Assembly (NCBI RefSeq): GCF_035046485.1
Contig: NC_085137.1
Span: 503,026,536 to 503,090,535, forward strand
Source: Aedes albopictus
Taxonomy: Eukaryota; Arthropoda; Insecta; Diptera; Culicidae
Reading direction: 5' to 3'
Length of the DNA: 64,000 bases
A program made the translations under genes and the position numbers. The notes below the pieces were generated by a model. That model made no database searches. It was not told where the DNA came from and was given only the letters and a program-made list of their open reading frames with translations. The stretch's first letter is position 1, and each line of letters starts with the position of its first letter. Below are positions 32,260-42,999 of the stretch, in pieces.

Positions 32260-33640
32260 AAGAATCCCGAGAGAAATAATTCATTGTTCAGGATTCAGCA
32301 AGAATTACAGGACGAAATCTATAAGGAATGGAATCCCGAAAAATGCATTGAAGAAATATGTGGACCAATTCCTGAAAGAATCCTGGGAGGAATCCCAATA
32401 CTTCAAGGAGAATTCCTAACGGAAACACAGCTGAAATCCCTCGAACAATCTCGAAAATAATCGCAGGAGGAAACCCGGGAAATTAATGGAGGAGCCCTGG
32501 GGAAGATCCCGGAAACAATCCCTGAACAAATCCTGCGAATAATCAATGATGAAATTCCGAGGCAAATCTCTGAATTCCGTCAAGAAATTCCGGAAGAATT
32601 ATTTCCGGGAAGAATCCTGAAGGAACCCCTGAATACAATCTGTGAATAATCCGAGAAAGAATTTCCGGAGATATCCCTGCAACTTGAAGGAGTCCTCCTA
32701 AGAGGAATCATGGAAGGAATCCTGAGAAGAATCCGTAAAAGGATCCCAGAAATGAATGCCAGAAAAAACAGGAAGAATTCGAGGAGAAATTCGAGGGATA
32801 TTCCCTAAACGTTCTCGTATTATTTCTATTGAAGTTTCGTTTTAGGTTTCTTTGGACTACCTCATAAAATTTCTTCCGAAGTGCCTTTTGGGATTTCTGC
32901 TGGAGCTATTGCCGATATTTCTCAGAATTCTTCCCTTTCAGAGAGAGAGAGAGGTTTTTCACGATGCTGTTTGCCGGATTTCTTGACGTGATCGATGAGT
33001 TCTTTTACTGATTTTTTCGGGATTATTCCAAGAGCTTTTCCCGGAATGCCTAGTCTGATATAGTCCCGAGATTCTTGATGCTAGTTTTGAGATTCCTTCA
33101 ATAGTTGTTCCAGGAGAGTTTGCAGGGATTTTGCAATGAGTTTCTCCTAGATAACTTACGAATTTCCTGGTAAGAAATTCCCGGAAAATATAGGAAGAAA
33201 TGCAACTACAAAAATATTCGAGAAATCTCGCGAGGAACCTCGGCCGAAACTCTGTGAAAAACTGGAGCGTCTCGAAAAATAGTTCTTGGAGTAATCTCGG
33301 GAGGAAATATTAAGGAAATTCAAAGAGGAATTCTGAAAACCTTACGAAAGGAACTACGAGCAAAGTCCCATGAGGAAATCCAAGAAAAATGTCGGAAAAA
33401 ACCCCATTGGAAGAAATCGCTGGAAGAACTTCTATAAACATTTCGCGAAAAATCCCTACAGAAATTTTTAGATAGTTAACCCGAAAACCGCTAAGAGAAA
33501 TTTCAGAAGGAAATTTAAATACATTTTAAAATGTTCTCTGGGAGGAATGTATCGCGAAACTCTGGAAGTATATCGGGAAAACCTCTGGAAAGAACTCTGG
33601 TAGAAATCCCAAGAACAACCCTCAGAAATTCTGAAAGAAC
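32260..33640. repeat. Degenerate GGAATCCC-type array
   Basis: Units such as GAATCCTGAAGGAACCCCTG dominate. Orientation reverses at about 32820-33170 (TTTCTTCCGAAGTGCC, TTCCAGGAGAG) and then returns. No strict period was measured. Confidence 0.65.
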
Positions 33641-33824
33641 AAAGCAAAAACTTCTGCTGAAGTTTTTTTTTACATTCATACATTAAAATTCTTAAAGTGG
33701 TGTTCGTATTAGAAATACGTACACTGAAAAGTCTTCAGCTGTGCACATCCAGCGACTACTTTTTGCTGAGTACATTCTTCAGGCGTATCTATCTAATTCA
33801 ATAGTCTCTGTAACATACACAGTA

Positions 33825-34525
33825 GTGTGGGTCATCGGAAGCGTTTTCTCAGATCAAAGCTTTTTTGGTTCCGTTTCGGGTCCTGAGTATCTTGTGCAAA
33901 ATTTGAGCACGATCGGTTGCGTATACACTTTGCGCATTGCAATTGAAATTTGTATGGGATTTTGAATGAGAAAACATACTTTTTTGCATTTTAGCCATAA
34001 GTTGAAAAAGTTTGTCTGAAACTTTCTAACCGATACTGTAAATTGATAGCCTAGGATGTTCTGAAGAACTTTGTTGAAGACCGAAAAACGATCCGATGCT
34101 TGTGAAAATAGTTATAACCAACGAACCGCATGCATGTGTTGATGTTTTAACATGTAAATGAATAACAATAGCAACAAAATCATGCTGTTTCGCCAAGAAA
34201 TGCCAACGCTATAACTTTTTTTATAAGCACAAGATCACTTCGCGGTCTTCGACAAAGTTTTTTAGGACACTCTAGGCTATGTTTTCACTTTAACGGTTAC
34301 ACGGTTTAAGAAAAATTCGAGATTGTTATGAGACAAATGCAAAAAAGTGTGTTTTCCCATGTAAAACCCCATACAAACTTCAATCGCGATGCACAAAACG
34401 TAGACATAACCGATCGTGCCCAAATTTTGCACACTTATTTGGGTCCTGAAATGGTATCAAAACAGCTTTGATCTGATGGGATACCATTGAATTTTTCACT
34501 TTTCCATATAAACGATGACCCACTC
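33825..34525. mobile_element. Foldback TIR element, 701 bp, TA-flanked
   Basis: GTGTGGGTCATCG at the left and CGATGACCCACTC at the right, with TA at 33823-33824 and 34526-34527. Inverted similarity continues for about 200 bp inward, including TCAGATCAAAGCTTTTTTGG against CAAAACAGCTTTGATCTGA and GGGTCCTGA. No transposase. Confidence 0.75.
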
Positions 34526-34527
34526 TA

Positions 34528-35130
34528 ATACACAGTATAGTATAAGTGGACAGCAGATGATCGGACGGAAGTGCTTACGGCTATAGCTTATCTTCAGTCA
34601 TTGCTTCCAGCGAAAAAAAAATCCCATTTGCTTTACATCCTAACCAGTACCGAGCGTGGTGCAAAAATCTGGTTGTGAATATTTCTATAAATAAGTCATC
34701 TTGATTACCCTGGTCCAGCCGGCTGTTGGCTGTTGGCTGACGCCGGGACCAGCTGCGTTCCGTCTGTACTGTAGTAATTTGCAGGCACGTTCACGCGACT
34801 CGCACTAGGCATGGCGAGGGAAAGTGCTGCTCGTGCTTTGGAACGAGTTTGGCATTAGGCAGGCAGGGAACAATGCCACAAACCGGCTGTTGGATAAACA
34901 GGGCTAATGCCACAGAGTTGCTTCACCGATCGTACTCAACAAGCTACGTTATGGTCAGTGACCGTGTGAGGGGTAACCTATGTGCACGATCATTGGTCAT
35001 AGAGTTCATATCAGCGCAGTGTGTAGAGTTTATTGGGAGAGGGAGAAGCTTTCGTAATCTGGGAAAAGTTTCGTGAAGTATGAAGTATTTTCAAGTTAAA
35101 AACCTCACTCGATGCACCTACGTATGCATC
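34528..35130. other. Unassigned intronic DNA
   Basis: Contains a 75-codon frame at 34849-35076 with no recognisable domain. No terminal repeats seen. Confidence 0.4.
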
Positions 35131-35132
35131 TA

Positions 35133-35337
35133 CAGAGGGTACTCAAAATAACTGAGACAGGCAAAATTTTCACTTTTCAAAAAATGTTCAACGAAAAGTA
35201 TCTTTTCGAAAAGGGCATCAAATACATTTTACTGTAAGTTCATCAACTAGTTGTGTATCAGTGGTCCAAATGCCCTTTTCGAAAAGTTACAGCTAGTTGA
35301 AAATTTTGCCTGTCCCAGTTATTTTGAGTATCCCCTG
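35133..35337. mobile_element. MITE with CAGGGGATACTCAAAAT ends, 205 bp
   Basis: CAGAGGGTACTCAAAATAAC and, reverse-complemented, CAGGGGATACTCAAAATAAC continue as TGRGACAGGCAAAATTTTC. TA flanks at 35131-35132 and 35338-35339. Ends are related to those at 37157, 47761 and 59105. Confidence 0.85.
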
Positions 35338-35439
35338 TATCTTGGAGGCCAAAGTCCTGCATCAAAAACATGAATCACAAATGGCATGATTCACTGTATC
35401 CGCCTCTGCAGGGTAACAAAATAATCACTTCAAAATTGA

Positions 35440-36050
35440 GTTAAAAGTTTGTTTTCATAATTATATCTGCCTTTCGTTTGGCCCCCATCGATCCAACCGC
35501 GCGCCGCTCGTTCGTGCTCTCTATTATCGCGTTTTGCTTTCCTTCATCCAAGAAACTCGAAGGAAATATCCAACGACCAGACCAGACATTACAAGTTTCC
35601 CGTTCTGGCCTCATGTTTCTATCGAAACCATAAACTACCGGTTCACGATTTGCGCCGATGGCCACGGACGGAGGTCGGATCGAATTCCACCATCATCAGC
35701 AGCAGCCAGCAGCGCAGCAACTTTCGGGGTGCTACTTTTGCGCCTCCGTCCATCCGCCTTTACTGTGGGGTTTCTTGAGGGCAGAGCTTAAACACAGAGG
35801 AATATCGGTATGTAAACAGAAAAACCAAAACATTCATCAACATAGGTATTGTGGTGAGGCGGCGGCGAGACTCGCACGCGGTAGCTAGTCAAGTCGGTCG
35901 GTCGATCTCAATCGGTTGTTTTGCTTTCCTGCTCCAAGAGTGCTAACAATTAGCAGGTTTTCTTCCCTCTCTTTGATATTCCAATGTCGATAATTGCGCA
36001 AATGTTTACCTAAACATTTTCGCTTATCGCTTCTTAAGACGGAATAGAGA
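35440..36050. other. Low-copy GC-richer island, candidate regulatory or alternative exon
   Basis: It contains CATCATCAGCAGCAGCCAGC, GAGGCGGCGGCGAGACTCGC and GTCAAGTCGGTCGGTCGATC. The composition resembles mosquito 5' UTR or enhancer DNA. Frames at 35534-35791 and 35658-35888 show no family. Confidence 0.35.
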
Positions 36051-36254
36051 CGGACAGGCTGTGTAAAAATTAAATGTAATCTTTTTCAAGCACATTTTTT
36101 TTAATATGAACATAGTTCTTAGTAATATGAAAGGTATGCAATGGGCGATCGAATGCTTCATCAAGTTTCTCTATCTAGCTCACATTGACCAAAATTCTGG
36201 TGTAACAAGTATCATTATTGCTTAAAACCGATGGGCACCAATGTGACTGACTGA

Positions 36255-36800
36255 GGATAGAGTAGAATTCTACTTCGTCATATGTGCTAATTCTCGTCAT
36301 ATCAGACGGAAAATAGCTAATAGTTACAGCTATTTAAACTTACCTTTGCCAATGGCTCATCAGATGGAAGCAAAAAGATACAGACTATCAATATCCAGCA
36401 CTGGAAATCGAATAAATACGTGAAATTGAACGTTTCAATTTCACTCCACTCACGTGTTGGATTTTTTTATCGTTTTGAATAGGACGAAGGCAACTGCACC
36501 AAAGCAGCAGCTAGCCGAATTGTTCTTCATCGCCGTTTATTTTTCACTTTGCCAGATTCACTTGTTGAACCATCCTTCAATTCATACAAGCTCTGTTGCA
36601 CTGCAAAGTTGGAAAAGCTGTTCAATTTATCAAATAAATCACTTTTTTCCGGTCGGTAACATGTAACCAACAAGTCGTCTTCGCCTAGGGAGGTTGCAAG
36701 CAAATGTGTGCGTGGATTTTCTGCATACCAAACATCGTATTCCACAGCCACAGAGAAAGATTTCTTCGTTGCACTGTGATGACGTATTATGATCTGGTGA
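36255..36800. repeat. Interspersed repeat, copy 1 (partner 45755-46300)
   Basis: CTACTTCGTCATATGTGCTA, CGTCATATCAGACGGAAAAT, GGCAACTGCACCAAAG, and TCAAATAAATCACTT appear in the same order as in the partner. Divergence is moderate with indels. Ends are not clear. Confidence 0.75.
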
Positions 36801-36849
36801 GCCGAATATTACCCGAAATTAAATCAAAATAATAAAAATTAAGTTAAGT

Positions 36850-37157
36850 CAAAAGTTTTTCAAAGCTCATTATAGAAGTTATGAACGCTCAAAATTCCAT
36901 TGCATTTGGTTCATTGAATCTGGAAATATAACAGTTAAAATTTGGCTATCGGATAATTATGCCTTTTATAGAATCTATATAACTTCATATAGAACAACCC
37001 GATCTTTCCCAAATTTGGACCATTGATAGACTAGTTGATCAACTTACAGTGAAAATTTGAGAATTTTCGATGCACTTTTCGAAAAGTTACAGTTAATCAG
37101 CCATTTAATTAAAAGAGAAATTTTTACCTGTCCAGAACATTTCTTCTATTCCCTGTA
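36850..37157. mobile_element. CAGGGAATA-ended repeat, copy 1
   Basis: TTTTTCAAAGCTCATTATAG, CTAGTTGATCAACTTACAGT and TTTTCGAAAAGTTACAG recur in order at 47447-47761. The right end reads TTCTATTCCCTG followed by TA. The left terminus is missing. Confidence 0.65.
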
Positions 37158-37559
37158 GCTGTCGCTTTGTCGATGATTACGATAGGCGGAGTATGTGGGG
37201 TGATTCGCTGGCGATATTTTTACAGATCCCTTAGCAATGACAACACTTTTGGCGAAAGCATGCAAACTGCCTATTAGCTAGACTTTTCTTCAAAGCTTTC
37301 TATCAATTTTTTCTCAAGATTTCTTATGGCTTCCTCACGGAGAATTGTAATATATTCCTGATATTTTTGGTAGATGGCTTATTATACTTTGTTGGCGTGT
37401 ACTCAGCTAATTGAATTCCAAAATTGGTAGTAAATTCCATATAAAGGTCATTGTAATGCTTCGGCAGATTACCGACAAGATGTTTGATAAATTATTTCCA
37501 GTGGTGCCATGGTAAAATCAGATCTAGTTGGTCAAGGTTCCCTGATTTCAGCGCCCCAT

Positions 37560-38103
37560 CACTGGTACGAATGTATGGATGAATTCCTGGAGGAATCTCT
37601 GAAGGAACCGCTTGAGCAATCCTGAAGGCCCTTCAGTGAAGGGGCTGCTGGAGCAATTTCTGAAAGAATCTATGGAACAACTTTTGAAGAAATCCCGCTA
37701 AAATATCTGAAATAATTCTAGGAGTATTGAAGAAGTCTCTAACGATATTTCCAAAAGTATCGTTAAAGAAATTTCAGAAGGAGTTTACAAAAAATCTTAA
37801 GAAAATTTTAAATGAATACCTGAAAGAAATTGTGAAAAAAACAGGAATATGTTAAGAATTCATAGATGGATTTTATTAAGAAATTCCAGGAGGAATACCT
37901 GAAGAAATGCCTGGAAACTGGTGGAATACCTCACAAAACCTCTTGAGATATTTTTGGAAACAAATCCAGGAGAAATCTCCTGATAAAAATCTAAATCAAT
38001 ATTTTTAATGAATTCCTGGAGCGATCCAAAGAGAAATTCCTAGAGGTACGCTTGGAGGAAATTCTGGAGGAATTTCTAAGAAAATACATAGAGGAATACC
38101 CGG
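37560..38103. repeat. Degenerate GAATTCCTGGAGGAAT-type array
   Basis: Units such as GAATTCCTGGAGGAATCTCT; all frames are by-products. Confidence 0.7.
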
Positions 38104-38162
38104 CGGAGGTCTAGTGGAAAACAGACGAATAAAGAAGCCACCGCCCAAGTGGCGCGATGCCC
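38104..38162. mobile_element. Fragment of GGGTATCGCGCC MITE, split by the SINE
   Basis: GTGGAAAACAGACGAATAAA then GAAGCCACCGCCCAAGTGGCGCGAT is the right end of the family seen intact at 53621-53835. Its last bases (GATACCCTA) resume after the SINE at 38440. Confidence 0.8.
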
Positions 38163-38437
38163 TCTCTCTCTCTTCTTGGCGTAACGTCCTCACTGGGACA
38201 AAGCCTGCTTCTCAGCTTATTGTTCTATGAGCACTTCCACAGTCATTAACTGAGAGCTTCCTCTGCCAATGACCATTTTGCATGTGTATATCGTGTGGCA
38301 GACACGAAGATACTCTATGCCCAAGGAAGTCAAGGAAATTTCCTTTACGAAAGATCCTGGACCGACCGGGAATCGAACCCGTCACCCTCAGCATGGCCAT
38401 GCTGAATACCCGTGCGTTTACCGCCTCGGCTATATGG
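38163..38437 (-). mobile_element. Feilai-like tRNA-related SINE
   Basis: The minus strand begins CCATATAGCCGAGGCGGTAA (A box) and has GGGTTCGATTCCCGGTC (B box). It continues with CGTAAAGGAAATTTCCTTGA and ends CCAAGAAGAGAGAGAGAGG. This is the abundant Aedes Feilai type with a GA-rich tail. Target duplication is GCGATGCCC (38154-38162) and GCGATACCC (38438-38446). Immediately beyond, GCGATACCCTAGCAATT is repeated at 38438 and 38461. Confidence 0.88.
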
Positions 38438-38685
38438 GCGATACCCTAGCAATTATATGCGCGATACCCTAGCAATTTCTAAAACGTCTTGAATGAATAT
38501 CTAAAGGAATGTGAAGAATCTTAAGAAATTCCTTAATAATCTCTTATAGAATTCCTAAAGCAATCCTTGCATAAAACTTGACTTCTGAATTTCTGATTCT
38601 TAATGCATCCGTAAATACTCTTCTATAAAATAAAAACCATGAAGTATTTTTAAGAATGTTCAAGCAAGGTTTTCTAGTTAAATGC

Positions 38686-39308
38686 TCTGAAAAATTCCTG
38701 GAGGAATCTTTAAATAATCTGAAGAAATTCGTAGATGAATTTCTGGAATCATCTATGCAAAACTTTTTTAAAGAATTCTTGAAATATTTTATAAAGGAAA
38801 CCATGCAACATTTTTGGAATCTATTCGTGCAAAAATTCTTCAGGAGTTCTTGGAGAAATTCCTGGAGGGCATTGTAAAGTAATCTCTACAAGATTTTGGT
38901 AAAGAATTACTAACTAAATTTCTTCTGGGTTTCCTGGATGATTTTTCAAAATAAATCTACTAGGAGTTTCCAAAAAAAATACTGAAAGTATTTTATAATC
39001 ACTGGAAGATTTTTTTCAGGAACTCGTGAAAGATTTTTAAAATGAATCCTCGCCTGGATTTCAGCAAGGGTCCGTGAATCTGTGGAAATTTTTTAAGAGA
39101 AGAAATTTGTAAAAAAAAATCCCTAGAGAAAAATCTGGAGATATTTCTGAAGAATTTATTTGTCGAATTTACAACAAAAACCATGGGAATTTCCTGAAAT
39201 AATTTCTCGAAAAATGTGTGAAGGAAGGATATTGGAATCCCTGCAGAGCATTCCCGAATAGATCTTAAAATTTTTTGAAAAGAGCCCCTGGAGGAATTTG
39301 TAAAGTAA
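38686..39308 (+). repeat. ~0.65-kb higher-order unit, copy A
   Basis: Shares with copy B, in order: AAATTCGTAGATGAATTTCT, CAACATTTTTGGAATCTATT, GAATCCTCGC, TTCAGCAAG, GAAGAATTTATTTGTCGAAT, and TGTGTGAAGGAAGGAT. Offset to copy B is about 640-660 bp. Confidence 0.8.
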
Positions 39309-39965
39309 TCTCAGGATTTTGTGACAGATTAATTCTGATCTTAAAGAAAAAAAACTGAAGAAATCGTAGATAAATTTCTGGAACAATCTATGCAAGATTT
39401 TCCGAAAGGAATTTTTGAAATATTTTCTAAAGGAATCCATACAACATTTTTGGAATCTATTCGAGCAAAAATTCTTGAAGAAATTCCTGGAAGACATCTT
39501 AAAGTCTAAAGTAATCTCTAGAAGATTTTGTAAAAGAATTACTGACTGAATTTCTTTAGGATTTCCTGGATGATTGTTCAAAATAAATCTACGAGGAGTT
39601 TCCAAAGAACTCTCCCTAAAAGTATTTCTTTAAGAATCACTGGGAGTTTTTTTCAGGAACTTGTTAAAGATTGTTTAAATGAATCCTCGCATGGATTTCA
39701 GCAAGAGTCCGTGAAAGACTTATCGAAAAATCTGTGGAATTTTTTTTAGAGTAATCCTAGGAGAAATTTAAAAAAAATCTTTGGAGGAAAATCTAAAAAT
39801 ATTTCTGAAGAATTTATTTGTCGAATTTATAAGAAAAGCCATGGGAAATTTCCTAAAAGAATCCCTCGAAAAATGTGTGAAGGAAGGATTTTGGAATCCC
39901 TGCAGAGTATTCCCGAATGGATCTCACAATTTTTGAAAGGAGTCCCTGGAGGAATTTGTAAAAAA
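39309..39965 (+). repeat. ~0.65-kb higher-order unit, copy B
   Basis: Tandem partner of copy A. A third start (AGATTCTCTGACAGATTAGT at about 39970) suggests a further partial unit. The inverted homologue is at 62740-63430. Confidence 0.8.
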
Positions 39966-41050
39966 ATCCCAGAAAGATTCTCTGACAGATTAGTTCTAAA
40001 GAAATGATTAAAGCAAATCTCGGAGAAACTTTTGGAATAAATCCTTGGGAGATCGTTTGAGAGAATACATAAAGGAATTTCCGAAGGATTTTTCAAAAAA
40101 AAAGTCCCAAAAACATTAGGCAAATCTCTGAAGGAATTTTCTAATAAATTCCCTGGAAGAACCTGAAACCGAAACTCATACACAAGTTTCTCACACAACT
40201 CTTTGTGAAACTTCTGGAATTTCTGGAGAAATTGGACGTTGTTGTGGAAATTTCTGATAAAATCTTTGGAAAAATATCCAAAGTAACCACAGTATAAATT
40301 TTTGAAGGAACTTTTGGGACATTTTAAGTTTTATTAAAGGAATCTCAGGAAAAATTTCTGAATAAAGTGTAAAATTTCTGCTCAAATTCATGGATAATTT
40401 TTTGAACAAAAAAGAGAAGAATTTCAAAAGTAAATCATGCAATATGCTTTGAAAGAATTTGTAGAATAGGAGGAATGTCTAAACACATCCTTGAAGAAAA
40501 CTTCCGGATGGACGATTTTTTGAAAGAACCCGAGAGGGAATTTTTGGCCAAATACTTGGACAATCTTCTGAAACATTTGTTTTTTTGTTTTTCAGAAGAA
40601 TTTCAGAAGAAATGTTTGGTGGATTTCCCAAAGGAATCTCCAATAGATTCTACAAACGAATGTCTAGAAGAATTTCTGAATAAATATTCAGAAGAATTCC
40701 TGGAGAAATCACTGGGCGAATTTATCAAACAATCTCTGGAACAATTTGTGAAAAATCATGGAGAAATTGGTGAAGCAATTCATGCCAGATTTCATAAAAT
40801 AATGCTTTGTGACACTTCTGAACTTCCGGAGGAACACATAGAAGTTTGAATAACGATTCAAACCTACATTACTCGTACAGAAAGATTGCTCGGCAAGTAT
40901 AGCACAACCAGTAACCACGCTCTGCTTAGCATGAATCTCTAAATTCCCGAGCCCTTCGAGAAGGATTTTCTTTGAAGCAACTCGTAAAGGAATTTCAGGG
41001 AAAATTCTCGGAGATATTTTGAAAGGAATCCCTGAATGAATTTCTTAACT

Positions 41051-41219
41051 TTTACAATTGTTGGGACATTTATGCAATAGCATTATTGTTTATGTGCATT
41101 GCTCAAAACATTAATTTTTGCCTTAACCATACATATTTTTAAAGACAAAAGATTTCCTTCGTAACATTTTGGTATACTATTCGACTCCGCTAAATCGAGG
41201 TATACTTGTATTTGGTTTT
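41051..41219. other. Spacer between two arrays
   Basis: AT-rich; nothing recognised. Confidence 0.4.
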
Positions 41220-42560
41220 AGAACGTGCAGCTCATTAAAACAGCAGCCATCTTGAATTTTGAACCGCCATATTGGATTCATAGTCCCCATCCATATTTTG
41301 GTCACCATATTTTGGCTACATACATTTTCTTTATATCAAATATACCCATATTGCTTGGCTTCAGAGCCTAACACTCCTTTAAACAACCGCCATTTTGAAT
41401 TTTAGGCCGTCATAATAATTTTTGGGCCGCCATTTTGATTATTCTGGGCCCCTAAAACAACTTATTACAGCTGCCTTCTTGAATTTTGGGCCGCATGGTT
41501 TCAGAGCTCAAAACTCCTTAAAACAGTCGTCATTATAATTTTTTGAGTCGCCGTCTAAGATTTTTGGTCGCCTTATTTGGATGTCTGATGTCCGGAGATC
41601 TTCGAATTGTAGGCCGCCATCTTGGATATTCTGGTCAACATTTTTGGGCTCCAGACATCTTCTCTATACCAAATATACCCATACTGGTTTCAGAGCCTGA
41701 AACACCTTGAAACAGCTGCCATCTTGAATATTCTGGTCGTCATTTTTGGACTCCGGGCTTCTTCTGCATGCCAAATATATCCACATTTCATGGTTTTGGG
41801 GCCTTCAACTACTTTAAACAGCACTTCTTTGGACTCCATACACCTTCTCTATACCAAATATACCCATACTGCATGGTTTGAATGCCTAAAAACAGTGAAA
41901 CAGCTGCCATCTTGGATTTTGGGCCGCCATCTTGAATATTGTGGTAGCCATTTTTGGACAACGGACTTCTTCTCCATACCAAATATATCCACATTGCATG
42001 GCATGTATTTTAGAGCCTTAAACTCATTTAAACATGATGATTAACCTGGGCTTGTTAGGGGACTGAGGGGATTCAAGTACAAGACACTGAAGACGACCTT
42101 ACAGTTGAGGTCGAAATACGTATTTGTCAAAGGATGCAAATTCTTAGTGGAATTCAAAGTACAGTACTTAACGCGATTTTCTTTTTATTCATTTAAACAG
42201 CTGCCATCTCGAATTTTGATCCGCCATCTTGAATTTTCAGCCGCAATCTTGGATTTTGGGTCGCCATTTTGGATGTTCTGGTCAACGTTTCTGGACTCCA
42301 GACATCTTCTCTTCACCAAATACCCATACTGCATGGTTTCCGAGCCTAAAACACCTTGAAACAGCTGCCATCTTGAATTTCGGGCCGCCATCTCGGATAT
42401 TCTGGTTGCCATTTTTAGATTCCGGACTTCTTGTCCATACCAAATACACCCACATTGCATGGTTTTAGAGTCTAAACTCCTTAAATCAGCCGCCTTTTCT
42501 AATTGTGGGCCGCCATCTTGAAATTTAGATCCCCATCTTGAATTTTTGGAAAACATCGTG
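41220..42560. repeat. GCCGCCATCTTGAATTTTGG tandem repeat field
   Basis: Irregular units combine GCCGCCATCTTGGAT, GACTTCTTCTCCATACCAAA and CCCATATTGCATGGTTTC, roughly 90-130 bp apart. Frames such as 41622-42044 and 42185-42556 are by-products. It is interrupted by a different repeat at 42072-42195. Confidence 0.8.
42072..42195 (-). repeat. Copy of the interspersed repeat seen at 18609-18822
   Basis: AAGACGACCTTACAGTTGAG, TTGTCAAAGGATGCAAATTC and TACTTAACGCGATTTTC match one arm of the foldback copy. Inserted in the CCATCTT field. Confidence 0.75.
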
Positions 42561-42639
42561 ATTTTCTGGTATCCATTGATGATTTCACATAAAATTCGTC
42601 AACAATGCAAAAGTTTACACAAATGGGTGCAATTTCATG

Positions 42640-42990
42640 TACCGCATGATAGGGTTCTTTTCAGTTTTATGGCCAGTCCACCAAAGCTGGTCCGGATCAC
42701 TAAAATCGCTATAACTCTGGAACGCCTTGACCGATACGGACCATTTTCAATAGCAAACAATGCGGTAAAATTCCAGTTCGATTTGAGCTACAATTTGAAA
42801 TTTCGGCCGATGAGAATACCTTAAAAGTGAGTGACCTTTTTTGTACACAGACATACATACACACATACAGACATCATCTCAATTCTTCGAACTGAGTTGA
42901 TTAGTATATGTGGCTGGACCCTGCGAGCCTTCTATCGAAAAATCGTTTTTTGAGTGAACACATAGCTTTTCAGTACACTACGAGTACGAC
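42640..42990. repeat. Interspersed repeat with ACATACA microsatellite
   Basis: ATCGCTATAACTCTGGAACG precedes ACAGACATACATACACACAT, then CAGACATCATCTCAATTC, ATATGTGGCTGGACCCTGCG and TCTATCGAAAAATCG. This arrangement is recurrent in Aedes. Similar AGAGTTATGCCAAT plus ACAT repeats occur at 52705-52830. Confidence 0.55.
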
Positions 42991-42999
42991 AAAGGCAAT

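Larger units (their letters stand above)
38480..41050. repeat. Large degenerate 24-bp array (GAATTTCTGGAGGAATCC type)
   Basis: Around 40660-40760 units are 24 bp, so the frame shows an 8-residue period (EEFLEKSL, GEFIKQSL, EQFVKNHG). The 124-codon frame at 40475-40849 and the frames at 38656-38877, 39156-39605 and 39827-40198 are of this origin, not recognised genes. The block contains a 0.65-kb tandem duplication. Confidence 0.8.

Noticed and set aside
40475..40849. 124-codon ATG frame as a new protein gene
   Set aside because: The octad peptide period comes from the 24-bp array; no independent coding evidence.
38480..41050. CRISPR-like regularly spaced repeats
   Set aside because: Eukaryotic context; units are contiguous and diverged with no unique spacers.
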